Counted from the first letter of the stretch, positions 17,652 to 29,259 are shown. The stretch: 64,000 nucleotides of DNA from Paenibacillus amylolyticus (GCF_029689945.1 NZ_CP121451.1:6696001-6760000); one strand, 5' to 3'. Notes: generated by a model not told the origin, from the sequence alone. A program made the numbers and translations.

Positions 17652-19499
17652 CTATCCCTTGTAAAAAGGGTTCCACCCTATGCCTTTGCCCGATGGCATC
17701 GCGCCAGGCACACCGTCCGCTTCAAGCAGCGGACGGACAACTAACTTCACGGGCCACGCCTCGCTCTCAAATACCGCATGAGCGAGTTCGGCCCGGTCAT
17801 CCTCAAGAAGCTGCACTTGCGTCAGCGCTTCCTTCCAAGCCTGCTCCGTGATCTCCCAGAACTTCGTTTCCGGGATGTGATACACCTCGCTAAGGGCCTC
17901 CATGATCGGAGCCAGATTCACCTGCGTCCCCAAAGACTGCACATAAAAGATCAGCTTCTGAATCGTCTCGTTGTACAGGCTGTTCGAGTAGCCCGGACGA
18001 ATATGATAAGCAGGGTCTGCAATGCCATGCTGATCCAGATAAGGCTGATGCAAACGCACGGAATCATGATCGCGAAACAAGAGCCCCTTTACCTGATTAT
18101 CCTGTAACACCAGACAGCAGTTCTGACCATGAATTTCAGGCACAACGCCCACTTTGAACAGACGCATCACGATATCATAGAATGTCGTAGCTGTACTCCT
18201 ATAGAATTCCACCACGTCTGCACTGCTCAGATTATCCCCCAGAATCTCGGTTAATAGATGATGTCCATCCAGATTCACACCGAGTGCTGCCATGGGAATG
18301 ACTTTGTAGGATTCATCCAACAACTCAGAGGGATACACACGAATCTGTGCAGCCAGATGGCGGGGATGATCGTCGAACAGTCCCATGGATTCTGGCATGA
18401 AGCCCCACCAGTTCTGCTCTTCGCACATGTACACCTTGTCCTTCAATGTCTCGTCACAAGCCACGGCTTGTCGTAACATCCGTTCTCCCGCAAGACCATT
18501 CAGCAGCTTGACCACCGGAAGATAACGAGCAGCCCCTAGCGACAGCACACTAACGGGTAACTTGAGCATTAGAGTGGATTCGGTTAATGGGGCCATCGAG
18601 CGCAGAGAGGATGTGGCCTGTACGTAGCCTACTTCTACATCCAATACGACAATGCTACCTGCTTCGATCTCTTCATTGAAACGGGGCAGAATCACATGCT
18701 GTAATTGCCACGGATGAACAGGCATCGGCAGATATTCGTAGAGCGTGATCCCTTTTCGGGCAAACTCAGCTTCCACCATCCCGCGCTGAACTTCGTCTAA
18801 CACGTCCATAATGGATAGTCCATCTTCGCAACCTTGCTGCACGGCATCCAGTCGTATGGCTACCCAGCGTAGTGAAATCGCCTTCCCGAATTCCGCTGCA
18901 TACTGTGTTACATCTTCTGCGTTGAATCCCACCTTGGCTTTGGACGATGGATGAAATGGACGATCTCGCAATGCTGCAACACGTTCACCTTTGATAAACC
19001 ACTCATAAGCAGATGCCGGGACGTTGGCGGACAGATACTGGACTTGTTCCCAGCCCAGAGCATACTGCTCCACAGCAATCTCCAGACTAGACAGGAATTC
19101 TGCCACTCCGGGTTGTGCATAGGCTTCATCCGACAAAGCCTTTTGTAACACCGCACGTGAAACCTCTGCCGGAGAATCAAGAAGAACCCAGCTTCCATCT
19201 GCCTTCTCCTCGTAGATCGGTGAACCCTGAACCCACTGAATCCCCTGTCTTACTCCTGCTTCAACCAGACACAGTACGGCTTGCGTATGCAATTTATAAT
19301 GAGAAGCACCCTTCTCATTATGCTCTTCGCCCTCATATTCCTTATACATTCGCCGGAATGGTGCAGGTGCCGTGGCAAACTCAATGAATGCATGACTCTC
19401 CAGTGGAAGCAATTGCTCCGACAAGAATGAATTCATCAGATCCGCCATAATCCGGCGTTCAGCGGCTTGCAGACTGGAACGCTTCATCAATGTTGACAT
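17652..19499 (-). CDS. NIS siderophore synthetase (IucA/IucC family), operon gene 8
   Basis: About 615 residues, intact. It is an NRPS-independent siderophore synthetase that adenylates a carboxylate (citrate or 2-oxoglutarate type) and transfers it to an amine. Visible signatures are the ATP-binding HPSSKAKVGF, the PMPVHPWQLQHVI segment and the C-terminal HGQNCCLVL and LLFRDHDSVRL regions, the last with an Arg-Asp pair found in the thumb/palm active site. FhuF-like cysteines are absent. The ATG at 19499 has GGAGG 9 bases upstream; an earlier ATG at 19505 is possible. It overlaps the end of the decarboxylase gene, as expected of a coupled operon. Closest role by gene order: AcsA or SbnF-type. 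Confidence 0.9.
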   Translation of the reverse strand: MSTLMKRSSLQAAERRIMADLMNSFLSEQLLPLESHAFIEFATAPAPFRRMYKEYEGEEHNEKGASHYKLHTQAVLCLVEAGVRQGIQWVQGSPIYEEKADGSWVLLDSPAEVSRAVLQKALSDEAYAQPGVAEFLSSLEIAVEQYALGWEQVQYLSANVPASAYEWFIKGERVAALRDRPFHPSSKAKVGFNAEDVTQYAAEFGKAISLRWVAIRLDAVQQGCEDGLSIMDVLDEVQRGMVEAEFARKGITLYEYLPMPVHPWQLQHVILPRFNEEIEAGSIVVLDVEVGYVQATSSLRSMAPLTESTLMLKLPVSVLSLGAARYLPVVKLLNGLAGERMLRQAVACDETLKDKVYMCEEQNWWGFMPESMGLFDDHPRHLAAQIRVYPSELLDESYKVIPMAALGVNLDGHHLLTEILGDNLSSADVVEFYRSTATTFYDIVMRLFKVGVVPEIHGQNCCLVLQDNQVKGLLFRDHDSVRLHQPYLDQHGIADPAYHIRPGYSNSLYNETIQKLIFYVQSLGTQVNLAPIMEALSEVYHIPETKFWEITEQAWKEALTQVQLLEDDRAELAHAVFESEAWPVKLVVRPLLEADGVPGAMPSGKGIGWNPFYKG

Positions 19500-20722
19500 G
19501 ATCATTGTCCTCCGTTAGATAATGGAATGCCGGGTGCGGATGCCCCAGAAAATCGTGATGCGAGATGGTCCAGCAATAAGCTCCAGACTTTTCAAACAAA
19601 ACAATGTCTCCCACGCGCAGTAGTGCTACCTCCGCATCAGAATGCATACGATCCTTGGGTGTGCATAACTCCCCAACGATATGGACGCGATGATCCCTTA
19701 CCTCTGGCCTGGCAAATGAATGCTTCCAACGCTCCGTCGCCATAATCTGAAACGGGTGGTTATGTCCCCATGAAGCAGGCAGACGATGATGATGTGTACC
19801 TCCCCTTAACACGGCAAAATGCTGACCATGAGAAGTTTTGATATCCGTAACCTCTGCTGCGTAATATCCGTGGTCTGCGACCAACAGTCGGCCTGATTCG
19901 AAATACAATTCGCCTCCACGTGAAGCAAGGCGTTCTCTGGCTTCACTTTGCTCCAGCAGGGAAGTGAATAACGGCCAGTTGAATCCGGGACTGCCATCAT
20001 AGGTGACACCAAACCCGCCTCCTGCATTCACCACTTCGACAGGTAGATCGTACTCGTGTTGCCACTGCTCTACCTTTTGCAAATACAATTCGATCATCTC
20101 GGCATGCAGCCTGGCATCCATATTGTTGGACAAAGAGTGGAAGTGGAACCCGATCAACCGAACAATACCCGCGCCTTCCACACGAATAAGCTCGATCGCT
20201 TCTTCCACCGACTCTTCATCGATGCCAAAAGGACTTGGCCCCCCCCATGACAATCTTCGTCCGAGGTAACGTACTACTTCGCAGATTGATTCGGAGCAGA
20301 ATGCGAACCTCCTGCACCTGCTGCTTCTCTCGCTCCTTCGCAATCGCAATGATGCGTCGCAGCTCCAGCAGACTTTCCACATGGATATAACTCACGCCTT
20401 GCTCGATCGCCAGCCGCAGCTCGCTCTCCTTTTTCCCGGACCGCCGAACAGAATCGGAACCTCCCGACTTACAGTCCTAACCTTGAGCAGCTTCTCCAAT
20501 AGAAGCCACTTCAAAGCCCTTCACAAATGGAAGCAACGCCTCAATGATTCGCGGATCAGGATTCGCCTTGATCGCATAGAACAACTGTGTGTTTCCGGGC
20601 ATGCTGCCCAACATCTGACGTACCTGTTCCTGCATGCCAGCCAGATCATAGACATACGCACATACCGGTTCTTCCATTCCGCGTTGCAGTTCATCTATCG
20701 CATGCCATACACTCGATTTCAT
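19459..20722 (-). CDS. PLP-dependent decarboxylase (fold III, LysA-like), operon gene 7, frameshifted
   Basis: Repairing three indels (extra base near 20477, missing base in the T5 run 20430-20434, extra base in the C8 run 20239-20246) gives 420 residues. The PLP lysine lies in LFYAIKANPDP, and VNAGGGFGV and YFESGRLLVADHG supply phosphate- and substrate-binding loops. A CTPKD segment holds the catalytic Cys equivalent. Family knowledge: SbnH, AcsE and PvsE are such enzymes, decarboxylating a citryl-diaminoacid intermediate or the amino acid itself to give the diamine or aminoalcohol unit. The start ATG overlaps the stop of the upstream citrate-synthase gene (ATGA). Confidence 0.85.
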
Positions 20723-21495
20723 AGTTGCCCACCCGCATTCCTGTAGTCATTCCGTTTTTGGACGTACGCCCGAAACGCCGTATTCCGATCATCACCCAGC
20801 ACGTAGATATGTACTCCCCGCTCAGCCCAGAGCGTCATGTCTTCCACACCTCTGGTGACGGATGCATAAGGTACTCCGCACTGCTTCGCAGTAGTGTACA
20901 ATTCATCCAGCGCCTGTCTCACATCCAGGTGCTCCGTCTGCCATGGCACGCCGAGGGACTGCGACAGATCCGCCGCCCCTTCCAATACAAAGCTCACCTG
21001 AGGGTGAGACAGAATCTGTGCACTTTGCCGAACGCCCTCCACACTTTCAATCATGGGCACAATCATCACCTGTTGGTTAGCTTCCTCGATGTATCCAGTG
21101 AGCGGATATTTCCCGAATAAACCAGGACGGCCACTGTTCAGACTCCGCATTCCAACTGGATGATAGTAGGCGTGATGGACCGCTTCCTCCACCTGCTCCA
21201 GTCGCTCGACATGCGGAATGACGATGCCTTGTGCCCCACAATCCAGCACTTTAAGAATCTCCACTCGCTCCACTTTCGAAATGCGAACCAACGGGGTCAA
21301 CCCCACCAGTTCTGCCGCCCTAATCAATTCCTCTACCGACTCCATGGATGTTGCCGCATGTTCCAGATCAATAATGACAAAATCATATTCCGCATGTCCG
21401 ATCATCTCAATGATGACCGGGTGTGGTATGGATACAAAAAGACCATAGACAGGCTGTTTACGTGCAATCTTTTCCTTCAGCGTATTGATTCTCAT
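20719..21495 (-). CDS. HpcH/HpaI-fold citrate synthase-like enzyme (SbnG/AcsB type), operon gene 6
   Basis: A 258-residue class II aldolase-fold protein, intact. The metal ligands are in VPMIESVEGV (Glu) and EGAADLSQSLG (Asp); an Arg and His early in the barrel (DLEHAATS) complete the site. In staphyloferrin B and achromobactin clusters this family (SbnG) makes citrate from oxaloacetate and acetyl-CoA for siderophore use, free of the TCA cycle. Its place between two synthetases and a decarboxylase argues for that role rather than for aromatic degradation. ATGA overlaps join it to both neighbours. Confidence 0.88.
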   Translation of the reverse strand: MRINTLKEKIARKQPVYGLFVSIPHPVIIEMIGHAEYDFVIIDLEHAATSMESVEELIRAAELVGLTPLVRISKVERVEILKVLDCGAQGIVIPHVERLEQVEEAVHHAYYHPVGMRSLNSGRPGLFGKYPLTGYIEEANQQVMIVPMIESVEGVRQSAQILSHPQVSFVLEGAADLSQSLGVPWQTEHLDVRQALDELYTTAKQCGVPYASVTRGVEDMTLWAERGVHIYVLGDDRNTAFRAYVQKRNDYRNAGGQL

Positions 21496-23337
21496 TCGAC
21501 GCTTCCCTTTAATTCAGTCATTCCCTGTAATTCCAGGGCATCCTTGGATACCTTAAGCGGATTGAGCGCCTTACGAAAATACAACTCCCCATCCCCATAC
21601 AGACGGCGTTTGGTCATCTCTTCAATCAATGCATCCTCGGCAAAAAGGTCAAATGCCACGAACCGCTCTGCGTATTCCGGGTGCTCTCGCTGATAATCCA
21701 CAATTACACTTGCGCACAGCTGCCAGAATGACTGCTCTGACAATCCAAACTTCTCAAAGGCCAACGCAATATCTGTCATACAGATAAAAAAGAACGCATC
21801 ATACGTATAGTCGCGAACTTCCGACACATCTCCCGCATAGATGAAGGAATACCGATTGAACTTGCGATGAGTTTCCGGCTCGGGGTTCAGCTTCGGTGCC
21901 CGTTCCGGGTGTAACAGTTGATCCGGTACATAGCGAACACCATCATGCAGATCCTTGATTAACATTCGTTTCGGCAGGTCATCTTCCAGTACCAAAATGA
22001 TATTCTGAGCATGAGATTCCAGCGCAATCCCGTGTGCGTAGAGCAGATGGATAATTGGCAGTGTAACCGTGCGAACAAGGGCCTCGCTCCACTTTGCCAC
22101 ACCATATCGTTCCACAGCATCCTGGATAAATGGAACACCATCCGGCTGCACCAACATCAATGCATTCAGCGGCCACGCCGTCTCGCCTTGCTTCAGATGA
22201 ACCGATACATTCTCTCGCCAGATCGCACCAAGTGTGCCGTAGGCCCGTCCATACTGCGTTGCAGGCAACTGCTCATAACGGAATGACAGTCCCATGATTT
22301 CTTTCAAAAGGCCAAACTGCGCCTGCTGCAACAGCTCATCTTCACGAACGAGTTTATCCAGCCAGTCACTGATCAGCGGTGCGTTCTGGGTCGTATGCTG
22401 TGCCAATATACGTGTGCTCGATGTGTTGGTAATGCTGAGGGCCAGCTTGATGTACGGGGCTTCCGAATTCACCCGGTTCGATAGTGAACGGATGGACTGC
22501 TGCGCACGATAAGGTGATGAGGAAGGCCCGAGATACACAATATCTCCATCCATCAATTGACGCGTATATACCGATTCCAACTGATGCTCCCACTGCCATG
22601 GATGAACCGGAATGAACACATATCCATCTCTCGCGTCAGAACCTGTCTGCCCATCACCCTCCAGAACCTCTTGAAATTGCCGCATGTCCTCCAAGGTGAG
22701 ATGCTGCGCTTACCAATTCTTCAGAACTGTAGCCCGCGGATACAGCGGTCTGAGCGAGTTCTTTTTTCACAGCCACCCAGACTAATGCAACTTCAGAGTT
22801 AAACTCAGGGCCATAGGCCAGATTGTCTTTCAGAGAAAACCCCAACCTCGACTTATAACTCGGGTGATACAGATGACCGTCGGTCATGTGACTTTCGAGC
22901 GCATCATAATGCCGATCTTCACTCGGAATGTTCAAGGGTAATATCGCCCGGCACTGGCTGTCCTTGGCCATCGTTTCAAGCAGTTCCTGGATAAATGCCG
23001 TTACATTCGCACCCTTCAATGAATTCAGCACAATTTCCTCCAAAAACAGATCCAGATCGGTGCACCGAACCCCTTCCCTTTGAATCGAACCCTTCTTCAC
23101 CTTCACCCGGCCAAATGAAAACTTCCGCTCCGCTTCACACGTGTACACCACAGAATCGCTAGAGGATGTAATGCCGCTGGTTCGCCATTCACTCCCACGT
23201 ACATCACTGTCCAAGATACCTTCGAACCACATCGCCTCCAATGTCTGCCGCATGATCCGTTCCTGTACACTCACGTAGACTGCTTCTGTCCTGCCACCTG
23301 CTTCAGCCCTGTATCCCACGACTCCCACGCACTTCAC
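21492..23337 (-). CDS. NIS siderophore synthetase (IucA/IucC family), operon gene 5, one frameshift
   Basis: Two frames (22654-23337 and 21492-22694) join after removal of one A near 22708-22712 (GGTAAGCG to GGTAGCG), giving up to 614 residues. Motifs are HPSYKSRLGFS, IPVHPWQWEHQL, the SSSPYRAQQSIRS strand and ALESHAQNIILVLEDD with KDLHDG in the C-terminal catalytic part. The start is either the GTG at 23337 or a GTG at 23328, which has GGGAG 8 bases upstream. It overlaps its neighbours on both sides. It should form one of the citrate-amine amide bonds. Assigning it to the AcsC or AcsD position would need a tree. Confidence 0.88.
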
Positions 23338-25089
23338 TCCCTATTCGTTTCATTGGATTGCTCACCGGCACATAAGCCGGAGTCTGGCTGATCCCTCTTA
23401 GACAACTCACCAGATTTTGCTTGGCCAGAAATGCATCCGTTGTCAGCAGATGTTGCACATATGCATTGCCCGTTTCTTCCAGTTCCTCCACAAGTGCATC
23501 ACGTACCTGCTTCCAGAAATGCTCCTCCGGGACGTTCACATCTCGCGCCATCGCATGAATCAGAGACCCAGATGATTGACGATAAAATAGTACGATGTCC
23601 TCGCCCAGGCGTTCTCTCGCGAATAAAATAACAAATCCGACGCACCGCGATCCTGCTCACGGATAAGTTCCTCATCCACACTGACCCCTTCCAGGTCGCG
23701 AACGATAAAATCCACTGGCAACCCATCCTTCAAGGTCACAAGGGTATTCTGTAGATGCGCTTCAAAATGAATGCCTTTCTCTCCCGCCGCCCTGACAATC
23801 GGAAGCAGTGAACATGCCAGATAACGTTCCAGCCAACGTTCAGCAATGTCACGTCCACCGCCCAGCATCGTCATCAGCCTGGAGCGCATCCCGGGAAGCG
23901 GTGCCTCAACTAGACTGGATAGTACATACGTATTCGCAGGGTCAAACTCTATGGGCCGATAGGCGATCGTAAACAGGCTGGTCAACTCTTCATCATCAAA
24001 AGCACAAGTCGCTACACCCGTCTCATACGCAATATGCGTATTCGGTTCAGCACCGAAGCAGTCATGCCTGCCTGACGTATGTGGAGGCATCCAGTGTTCT
24101 GCGCATCTGCTCTGCACTGTTGGTGCGAATCATATTGGTAATCTGCATGTTCAGTGACAGCTTGATATTGCAGTTCCATGACGGAACATACACCGTCCGG
24201 ACCGAAGAAGTTGGATACACGGTTGGCCCTGCACTGTCAAGCAGAATCAGTTTTTCATCTCGAATATAAGACTGTACCTCGGTCAACTGTGATATGTACG
24301 TGTATTGCCATGGATGGACGGGCAGCAGCCCATACAGTTCACTCTTTTCTTTTAAAATAGGCTCCACATGGGTCCGCAGAAGATCATGCAGATTCATTAC
24401 CGCCTCGTCATCCACCCATTCCTGCACGTAGACATCCTGCCTTACGGCGATATAACAGAGCTGAAACGATGCGCGCAGCTCCGGGCTGTACTTCTGAACA
24501 TCCTGATCGCTGAAGCCTTTAGAGTTCTTCGGAAATGGATGGAACGGATGACCATATAACAGTGACTGTTCCGATGTGCGATAGTCGTGGATATCGAGAC
24601 CGGCTGCTTGTTCGATATACAACGTCAGGTTGCCCACACTGTTATCTACCTTTTGTGCAAAATCTCTGGCATACGCCGCCTCTAGTCGACTCGCATTCTC
24701 ACTCCATGGATGTACATTCTCCACCTCAAGTGAACGTTTCATTTCCATCGCACGCTTCGGCACTCCATGTTGATTCGAACTCGCTCCCTGTGCCCCCTCT
24801 CCACTTAGCTCACATGTGATCCAGCGAACCAGGTCGCGATAATGGACCGCTTCCCCTCCAGATTCCATGCTGTGGTATTCATGCTCTCCCATGGCAGAGT
24901 AATAGGATAGTTGTCCCGTGATTGTCACCCCGCTGGCTTGAAAAGCAACAGCGTACGTCAGCGTATTTGGATTGATCCGAATATCGCTTTCTTCTCTAAC
25001 GCAAGCTCACGGATGTAACAGTTCAGCAGCAGCTTGCACGAATGTTCATGAGCCTGCTGCTCCGCCTCAGACCGGAGCCTGTTTTCCAT
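23303..25089 (-). CDS. NIS siderophore synthetase (IucA/IucC family), operon gene 4, three frameshifts
   Basis: Three lesions (missing base near 24988-24993, extra base near 24066-24072, missing base in CCC at 23568-23570) hide one protein of about 595 residues. The repaired N-terminus reads MENRLRSEAEQQAHEH, overlapping the end of the exporter gene. Motifs: HPFHPFPKNSKGFS, LPVHPWQYTYI, YPTSSVRTV (ATP-binding loop) and HFEAHLQNTLV with FIVRDLEGV in the palm. The HPWQ and SSxRT pair resembles AcsD-type enzymes, which join citrate to a first nucleophile. The number of lesions is high, but every piece aligns in order, so I take it as functional in the living strain. Confidence 0.85.
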
Positions 25090-26500
25090 CTCGAACAATG
25101 ATGCCAACCTTCTTTCGGGTTATAAGTAGGACCAGGGGAAGTGTAAGCAGTATGGCGCAGCCAAGGCCGATACAGATTTCTTTGAGCGCTCCCCATTTTG
25201 CCATCTCCATGGACGTTCCTGCCCCGGCAAGCCATTGCCAGCGCATATCGTAATACAGGGTCATGCCCATCACCGCAAACGAAGAAGCCAGTCGCTCAAT
25301 CGTGGTCGATAACACCGAACCTTCATGCATGTCTTCCTCCGGCAACGCTTGTAGACCAATAGCAGATATACTCATGCCTGACAGACCAACGCCAACTCCC
25401 CGGCACGCCATGAGCATACCAATGATCCAGATCGGGGCTCCCATCGGCAGAACAGCAAACGACAGGATTGATACCGACACCAGCAACGTGCCCCATGCGA
25501 TAAAATGCATGGACCGACCACGATCCAGCAAGCTGCCGCCAATCCACATGAACAGACTGGTGCAGATTGACAAGGGAATGAACAGCGCACCGGACTGGGC
25601 CGGCGACAGGTGGAAGACATCCTGGAACAATAACGGCAACGCAAAGATCACGCCAAACATGACACAATCCTGAATGGTCGAGATCAGCACGGTCAGTGGA
25701 AAGACGGCATTACGCCGCAGCAGATGGTACCTTATTAGTGGTTCCTTGCGACTGTTCTCGGTCTGGACAAAACGTATGAGTAACACCACACCAAGCGCAA
25801 TCAGCAGCCAAGGTACCCATACCGCCACAACAGGACTCGCATACAACTGTACGCCCAGACTAAGGGCACCTACCGCGCAGATCAGCAGCATCACACTGAT
25901 TGGATGCCATTTTTTCCTGCGGGTAGGGATATACTTCTGAATGACTCGACCGCACCCGATGAATGAGAATACAGCCAGCGGAACATTAAGCCAGAACAGC
26001 ATTTCCAGCCGCCCATACTGAATGATGAAGCCACCCAGCGTAGGCCCGGCCGCTGGAGCCAACATAAGCAGCAACCCCCACGCGCCAGTAATTCGTCCCC
26101 TTACCTCTGGTCCATATACATCAAACAGCAGTACAAGTGATAACGGAATCATCAGCCCGGCGGCAACCCCATGCATGAAACGGACCAGCAACAGTACCTC
26201 AATCGAGTGATAAAATAGTGCACCTGTCACCGAGAACACGCCATAGATTGTGATGCCAAGCATATACGTCTGCTTACGGCCCAGTCGGTCCACGATCAGG
26301 GAAGCCAGCGGCATCGTTAACGTCATGGCCAGCATGTACAGGGCGATGATCCATCCGCCTGCTGTCGTAGAGATCTGATAATATTGCACAAAATAAGGCA
26401 GCAGCAGGTTAAATGCACTATTGGTCAGCACCAGCGAAAAGGCACCAAACAGAATCGCGAGTAATACGGCATGCCTCTTTATCATGGATAGCTTCAGCAT
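25067..26500 (-). CDS. MFS siderophore exporter (DHA2-like), operon gene 3
   Basis: A 477-residue protein, intact, with about 14 hydrophobic segments. Motif A is seen as SLIVDRLGRKQTYMLG after the second segment, and the exporter motif C as LAPAAGPTLGGF. MFS proteins are fixed members of NIS clusters (SbnD, YhcA, PvsC), moving the finished siderophore out of the cell. The position between the aminotransferase and the synthetases supports this. The start ATG overlaps the aminotransferase end by 7 bases. A general drug-efflux role cannot be excluded from sequence alone. Confidence 0.88.
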   Translation of the reverse strand: MLKLSMIKRHAVLLAILFGAFSLVLTNSAFNLLLPYFVQYYQISTTAGGWIIALYMLAMTLTMPLASLIVDRLGRKQTYMLGITIYGVFSVTGALFYHSIEVLLLVRFMHGVAAGLMIPLSLVLLFDVYGPEVRGRITGAWGLLLMLAPAAGPTLGGFIIQYGRLEMLFWLNVPLAVFSFIGCGRVIQKYIPTRRKKWHPISVMLLICAVGALSLGVQLYASPVVAVWVPWLLIALGVVLLIRFVQTENSRKEPLIRYHLLRRNAVFPLTVLISTIQDCVMFGVIFALPLLFQDVFHLSPAQSGALFIPLSICTSLFMWIGGSLLDRGRSMHFIAWGTLLVSVSILSFAVLPMGAPIWIIGMLMACRGVGVGLSGMSISAIGLQALPEEDMHEGSVLSTTIERLASSFAVMGMTLYYDMRWQWLAGAGTSMEMAKWGALKEICIGLGCAILLTLPLVLLITRKKVGIIVRDGKQAPV

Positions 26501-27850
26501 GCAGCCGTTGCTAGGGCAATCGCTTCCGCTACTGATTTCTCAAAGATCGCCAGGATCGCGCCCGATTCTTGTTCCGTAATATTCAGCGGCGGCAGGAAAC
26601 GAACAACAGCTGAATGACGCCCGCCCAGTTCCACGATTAATCCATTCTTGAAACATTCACGTTGAATGGACTCCGCCAGCACACCATTAGGAAGATAGTG
26701 TCCCAGACGATCCTTGCGTCCTGCCGGATCAACCACCTCAACGCCGATCATCAATCCTCTTCCACGCACATCACCAATCTCTGCATATCTCTCTTTCAAT
26801 GCATTCAGTTGACTCATGAACTGTTCACTGCGCAGCTGCACGTTGTGCAGAACATTCTGCTCCCGAATATAGCGAAGTGTCGCAAGTCCCGCCGCCATGG
26901 CCAGCTGATTGCCACGGAACGTGCCAGTGTGAGCGCCAGGTCTGCCATTGATCCAGCTCTTCCCGGTAGATGACAACAGACATCGGCAGGTTGCCGCCCA
27001 CCGCTTTGGAGCAGATGATTACATCGGGTACAATTCCGGCGTGTTCGAATGAAAACATGCGTCCTGTCCGTCCAATGCCGGTCTGCACTTCGTCAATAAT
27101 GAGCGGAATGCTTCGCTCTGCCGTGATTCTGCGTAGCTCCCTTAGCCATTCGAGATCCGCCGGAATTGCCCCGCCTTCGCCCTGCACCGTCTCCACAATG
27201 ACCCCGCATGGTGCGGCAATACCACTCTCGCAATCATCGAGTAAGTTCTCAATGTACTGGGCACTTAACCGGGCCGTCATGCCTTCACCAACACCAAAGG
27301 GGCAGCGGAATTCATAAGGAAACGGCAGAAAATGAACGTCGGGTAACAGGCTTTGCAGATGCTGTTTCTTGCTTAGGTTGCCACTCATCGACATCGTCGC
27401 TTGGGTTGAACCGTGATAACCACCTTGAAAAGCAAGAATCGACTTGCCACCTGTAGCATGTTTGACCAGCTTAATGGCAGCTTCCACTGCATCGGCCCCC
27501 GTTGGACCGCAGAACTGGATTTTGGCTTGGTCCCGCATCTCTTCCGGAAGAATGGAGAATAGTTCTTGCATATATGAAAGCTTCAGGGGCGTTGCCAAAT
27601 CCAGTGTATGTAGCGGAATCTGTTGATCCAGGACATCGCGAATGGCGTTAACCACCGTGTCATGGTTATGCCCCAGCGCCAATGTTCCTGCACCAGCCAG
27701 ACAGTCGTAGAATACGCGGCCTTCCGTATCGGTGATCTTCACCCCATGGGCCTTGCTAATGACAAGCGGGAAATGTCGGGGGTACGATCTTGCATTGGAT
27801 TCCTTCTCATTTTGCAACTTCAGATATTCCGTCTGCACTTCTACTGACAT
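26494..27850 (-). CDS. Class III aminotransferase, diaminobutyrate-2-oxoglutarate type, operon gene 2, one frameshift
   Basis: Frames 26825-27850 and 26494-26976 join at about 26945 with one extra base removed, giving 451 residues. Features of fold-I class III enzymes: GPTGADAVEAAIKLVKHATG, GGYHGST, IIDEVQTGIGRTG and the PLP lysine in IICSKAVGGNLP; HTGTFRGNQLAMAAG lies after the break. The closest role is L-2,4-diaminobutyrate formation from aspartate semialdehyde (AcsF, RhbA and EctB family). This separates the cluster from staphyloferrin B, which uses SbnA and SbnB to make diaminopropionate. AcsF in achromobactin clusters is the same type of enzyme. Confidence 0.87.
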
Positions 27851-28008
27851 AGCCCTTTAACGCTCCTTATAATCGATTCAGGCTGAACCTGCTGCCTGTG
27901 ATTCTTGTTCTTCATTTTGCATATGACATGGTATGGGTTAAAAATGAGGATAAGTTCATCATGGTACATAATGGTTTCCTTCATCTGTACCACGTTATTC
28001 AATATTAT

Positions 28009-29033
28009 TTACACGTTGTTATATGACTTATATTCGAATTGTTCCTGACACAGATATTCCAGATATAACCGAACCACATCACGAGTTGTTCCACCATGGG
28101 GAAAGACGTGGTGTGTCAGATCCGGTAAAGCATTTACTTCCAGAATGCCCCCTGATCACCCGAGAACGGAGTACGGATATCTCGACAACGAACATCGATT
28201 CCTGCTACATCGATCTGAAGCGTCTTCGCTGCCTCAATGATCATTCGGGCATTCTCGGGGTGAATGATTTCGGTACAATCCCTGTAGTATTCACTGATTT
28301 TTCCGGCGGCAGAGTTACGAAGATCATAGAGCTCGATTTCTCTACCAGCAGCAGGTACTTCATTCATTGTTAGCCCTTGTGCACGCAATACCTCGAAGAG
28401 ACGTTCAGCCTTTACATCAACCTGGGGAAACGCTTCATACTCGCCAATGAACGTCATCTTGATTCGTTCCTGATTCAACTGCTCGATTAACGCCCGAACG
28501 GTTGAAGTTCCGTCTCCCTCGACATAGACAGGCCGATACTGGTTCACAGCCGCCACTTCATCGTTAATAATCAGGACTCTGTAATCGATTCCGATCACAT
28601 ATTGCTGCAACATAATGCTGCTGCCATGCACACTCGCAAGCTGAATGGCTGTCTCCAGCTCATCCTGGGTACGTACATCCAGCGTCACGCCCATGCTGCT
28701 GCTTGCATCCAGCGGTTTCACGACAATGGAGCCATGCCTTTCCAGAAAATCTGCTGCTTCGCTTCCCATCTCCGGGATCACGATAAATGTCGGTACAGGC
28801 ATACCCTGTTTATGCAACAACTTGTTACATGCCTGCTTGTTCTTCGCAAGCAATCCAGCGATTAACGGCAGACGATGAGATCTGGTTTTGTTAATGATGA
28901 TCTGCTCGTCCCCTACAGACAGTTTCAGAAAGTCTTCGCATCCCTCAAGAAGAGGCTCACAGGTGATGCCCATTTCTCTCGCTTTGCTTATAATGAGTCG
29001 GTTTTGCAAATTATGAATCCCTTTCGGAAACAC
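28009..29033 (-). CDS. ATP-grasp ligase (PvsA-like / cyanophycin-synthetase fold), operon gene 1, one frameshift
   Basis: A missing G in the run at 28148-28152 (plus-strand C5) truncates the frame. Restoring it gives 341 residues ending EVNALPDLTHHV, FPHGGTTRDVV and a short tail. The ATP-grasp signatures are present: VVKPLDASSSMGVTL, then the dipeptide-ligase-like QQYVIGIDYRVLIIN, and the metal-binding GIDVRCRD with GGILEVNALP. It joins a carboxylate to an amine with ATP. In vibrioferrin synthesis PvsA has this role. It is the first gene of the operon, with a Fur box 265 bases upstream. Substrate unknown; an amino acid added to the citrate or 2-oxoglutarate moiety is the natural guess. Confidence 0.82.
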
Positions 29034-29070
29034 TGAAAATCCTCCTCGATCGAATGAAAGTACTCGCTCC

Positions 29071-29259
29071 TATATAAGTTTCAATACTATTTTTCCACGA
29101 AATCACTGCGTGGTCAGAACCATTTTCCGATCGCTGTTATCCCCAGATTTTTTTGATTCCCTTTCCTCAAGGGAAAATCCGGGGATAAAGGCGCACGCTA
29201 CGCTTCTTCAGATCTGTTCTGCCCCCTCCGTTAACGTATGAAATTTGAATTAATCTTAT
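29071..29259. repeat. MITE-like repeat, copy A (189 bp)
   Basis: Copy A of a family with copies at 47827-48049, 51916-52140 and 60979-61206. The ends are imperfect inverted repeats (TATAAGTTTCAAT and, reversed, TATAAGATTAATTCAAA). The core is a long hairpin: TTATCCCCAGATTTTTT ... AAAATCCGGGGATAA, with an inner stem CCCTTTCC/AAGGG. This copy lacks the central AGCTTTCTTGCAGAAAGCT stem seen in the others. It lies between the Fur box and the first siderophore gene, in the operon's 5' leader. Confidence 0.75.

Noticed and set aside
17652..29033. Aerobactin or schizokinen type hydroxamate pathway
   Set aside because: IucA/IucC genes are shared, but no lysine/diamine N-monooxygenase or N-acetyltransferase is present in the operon.
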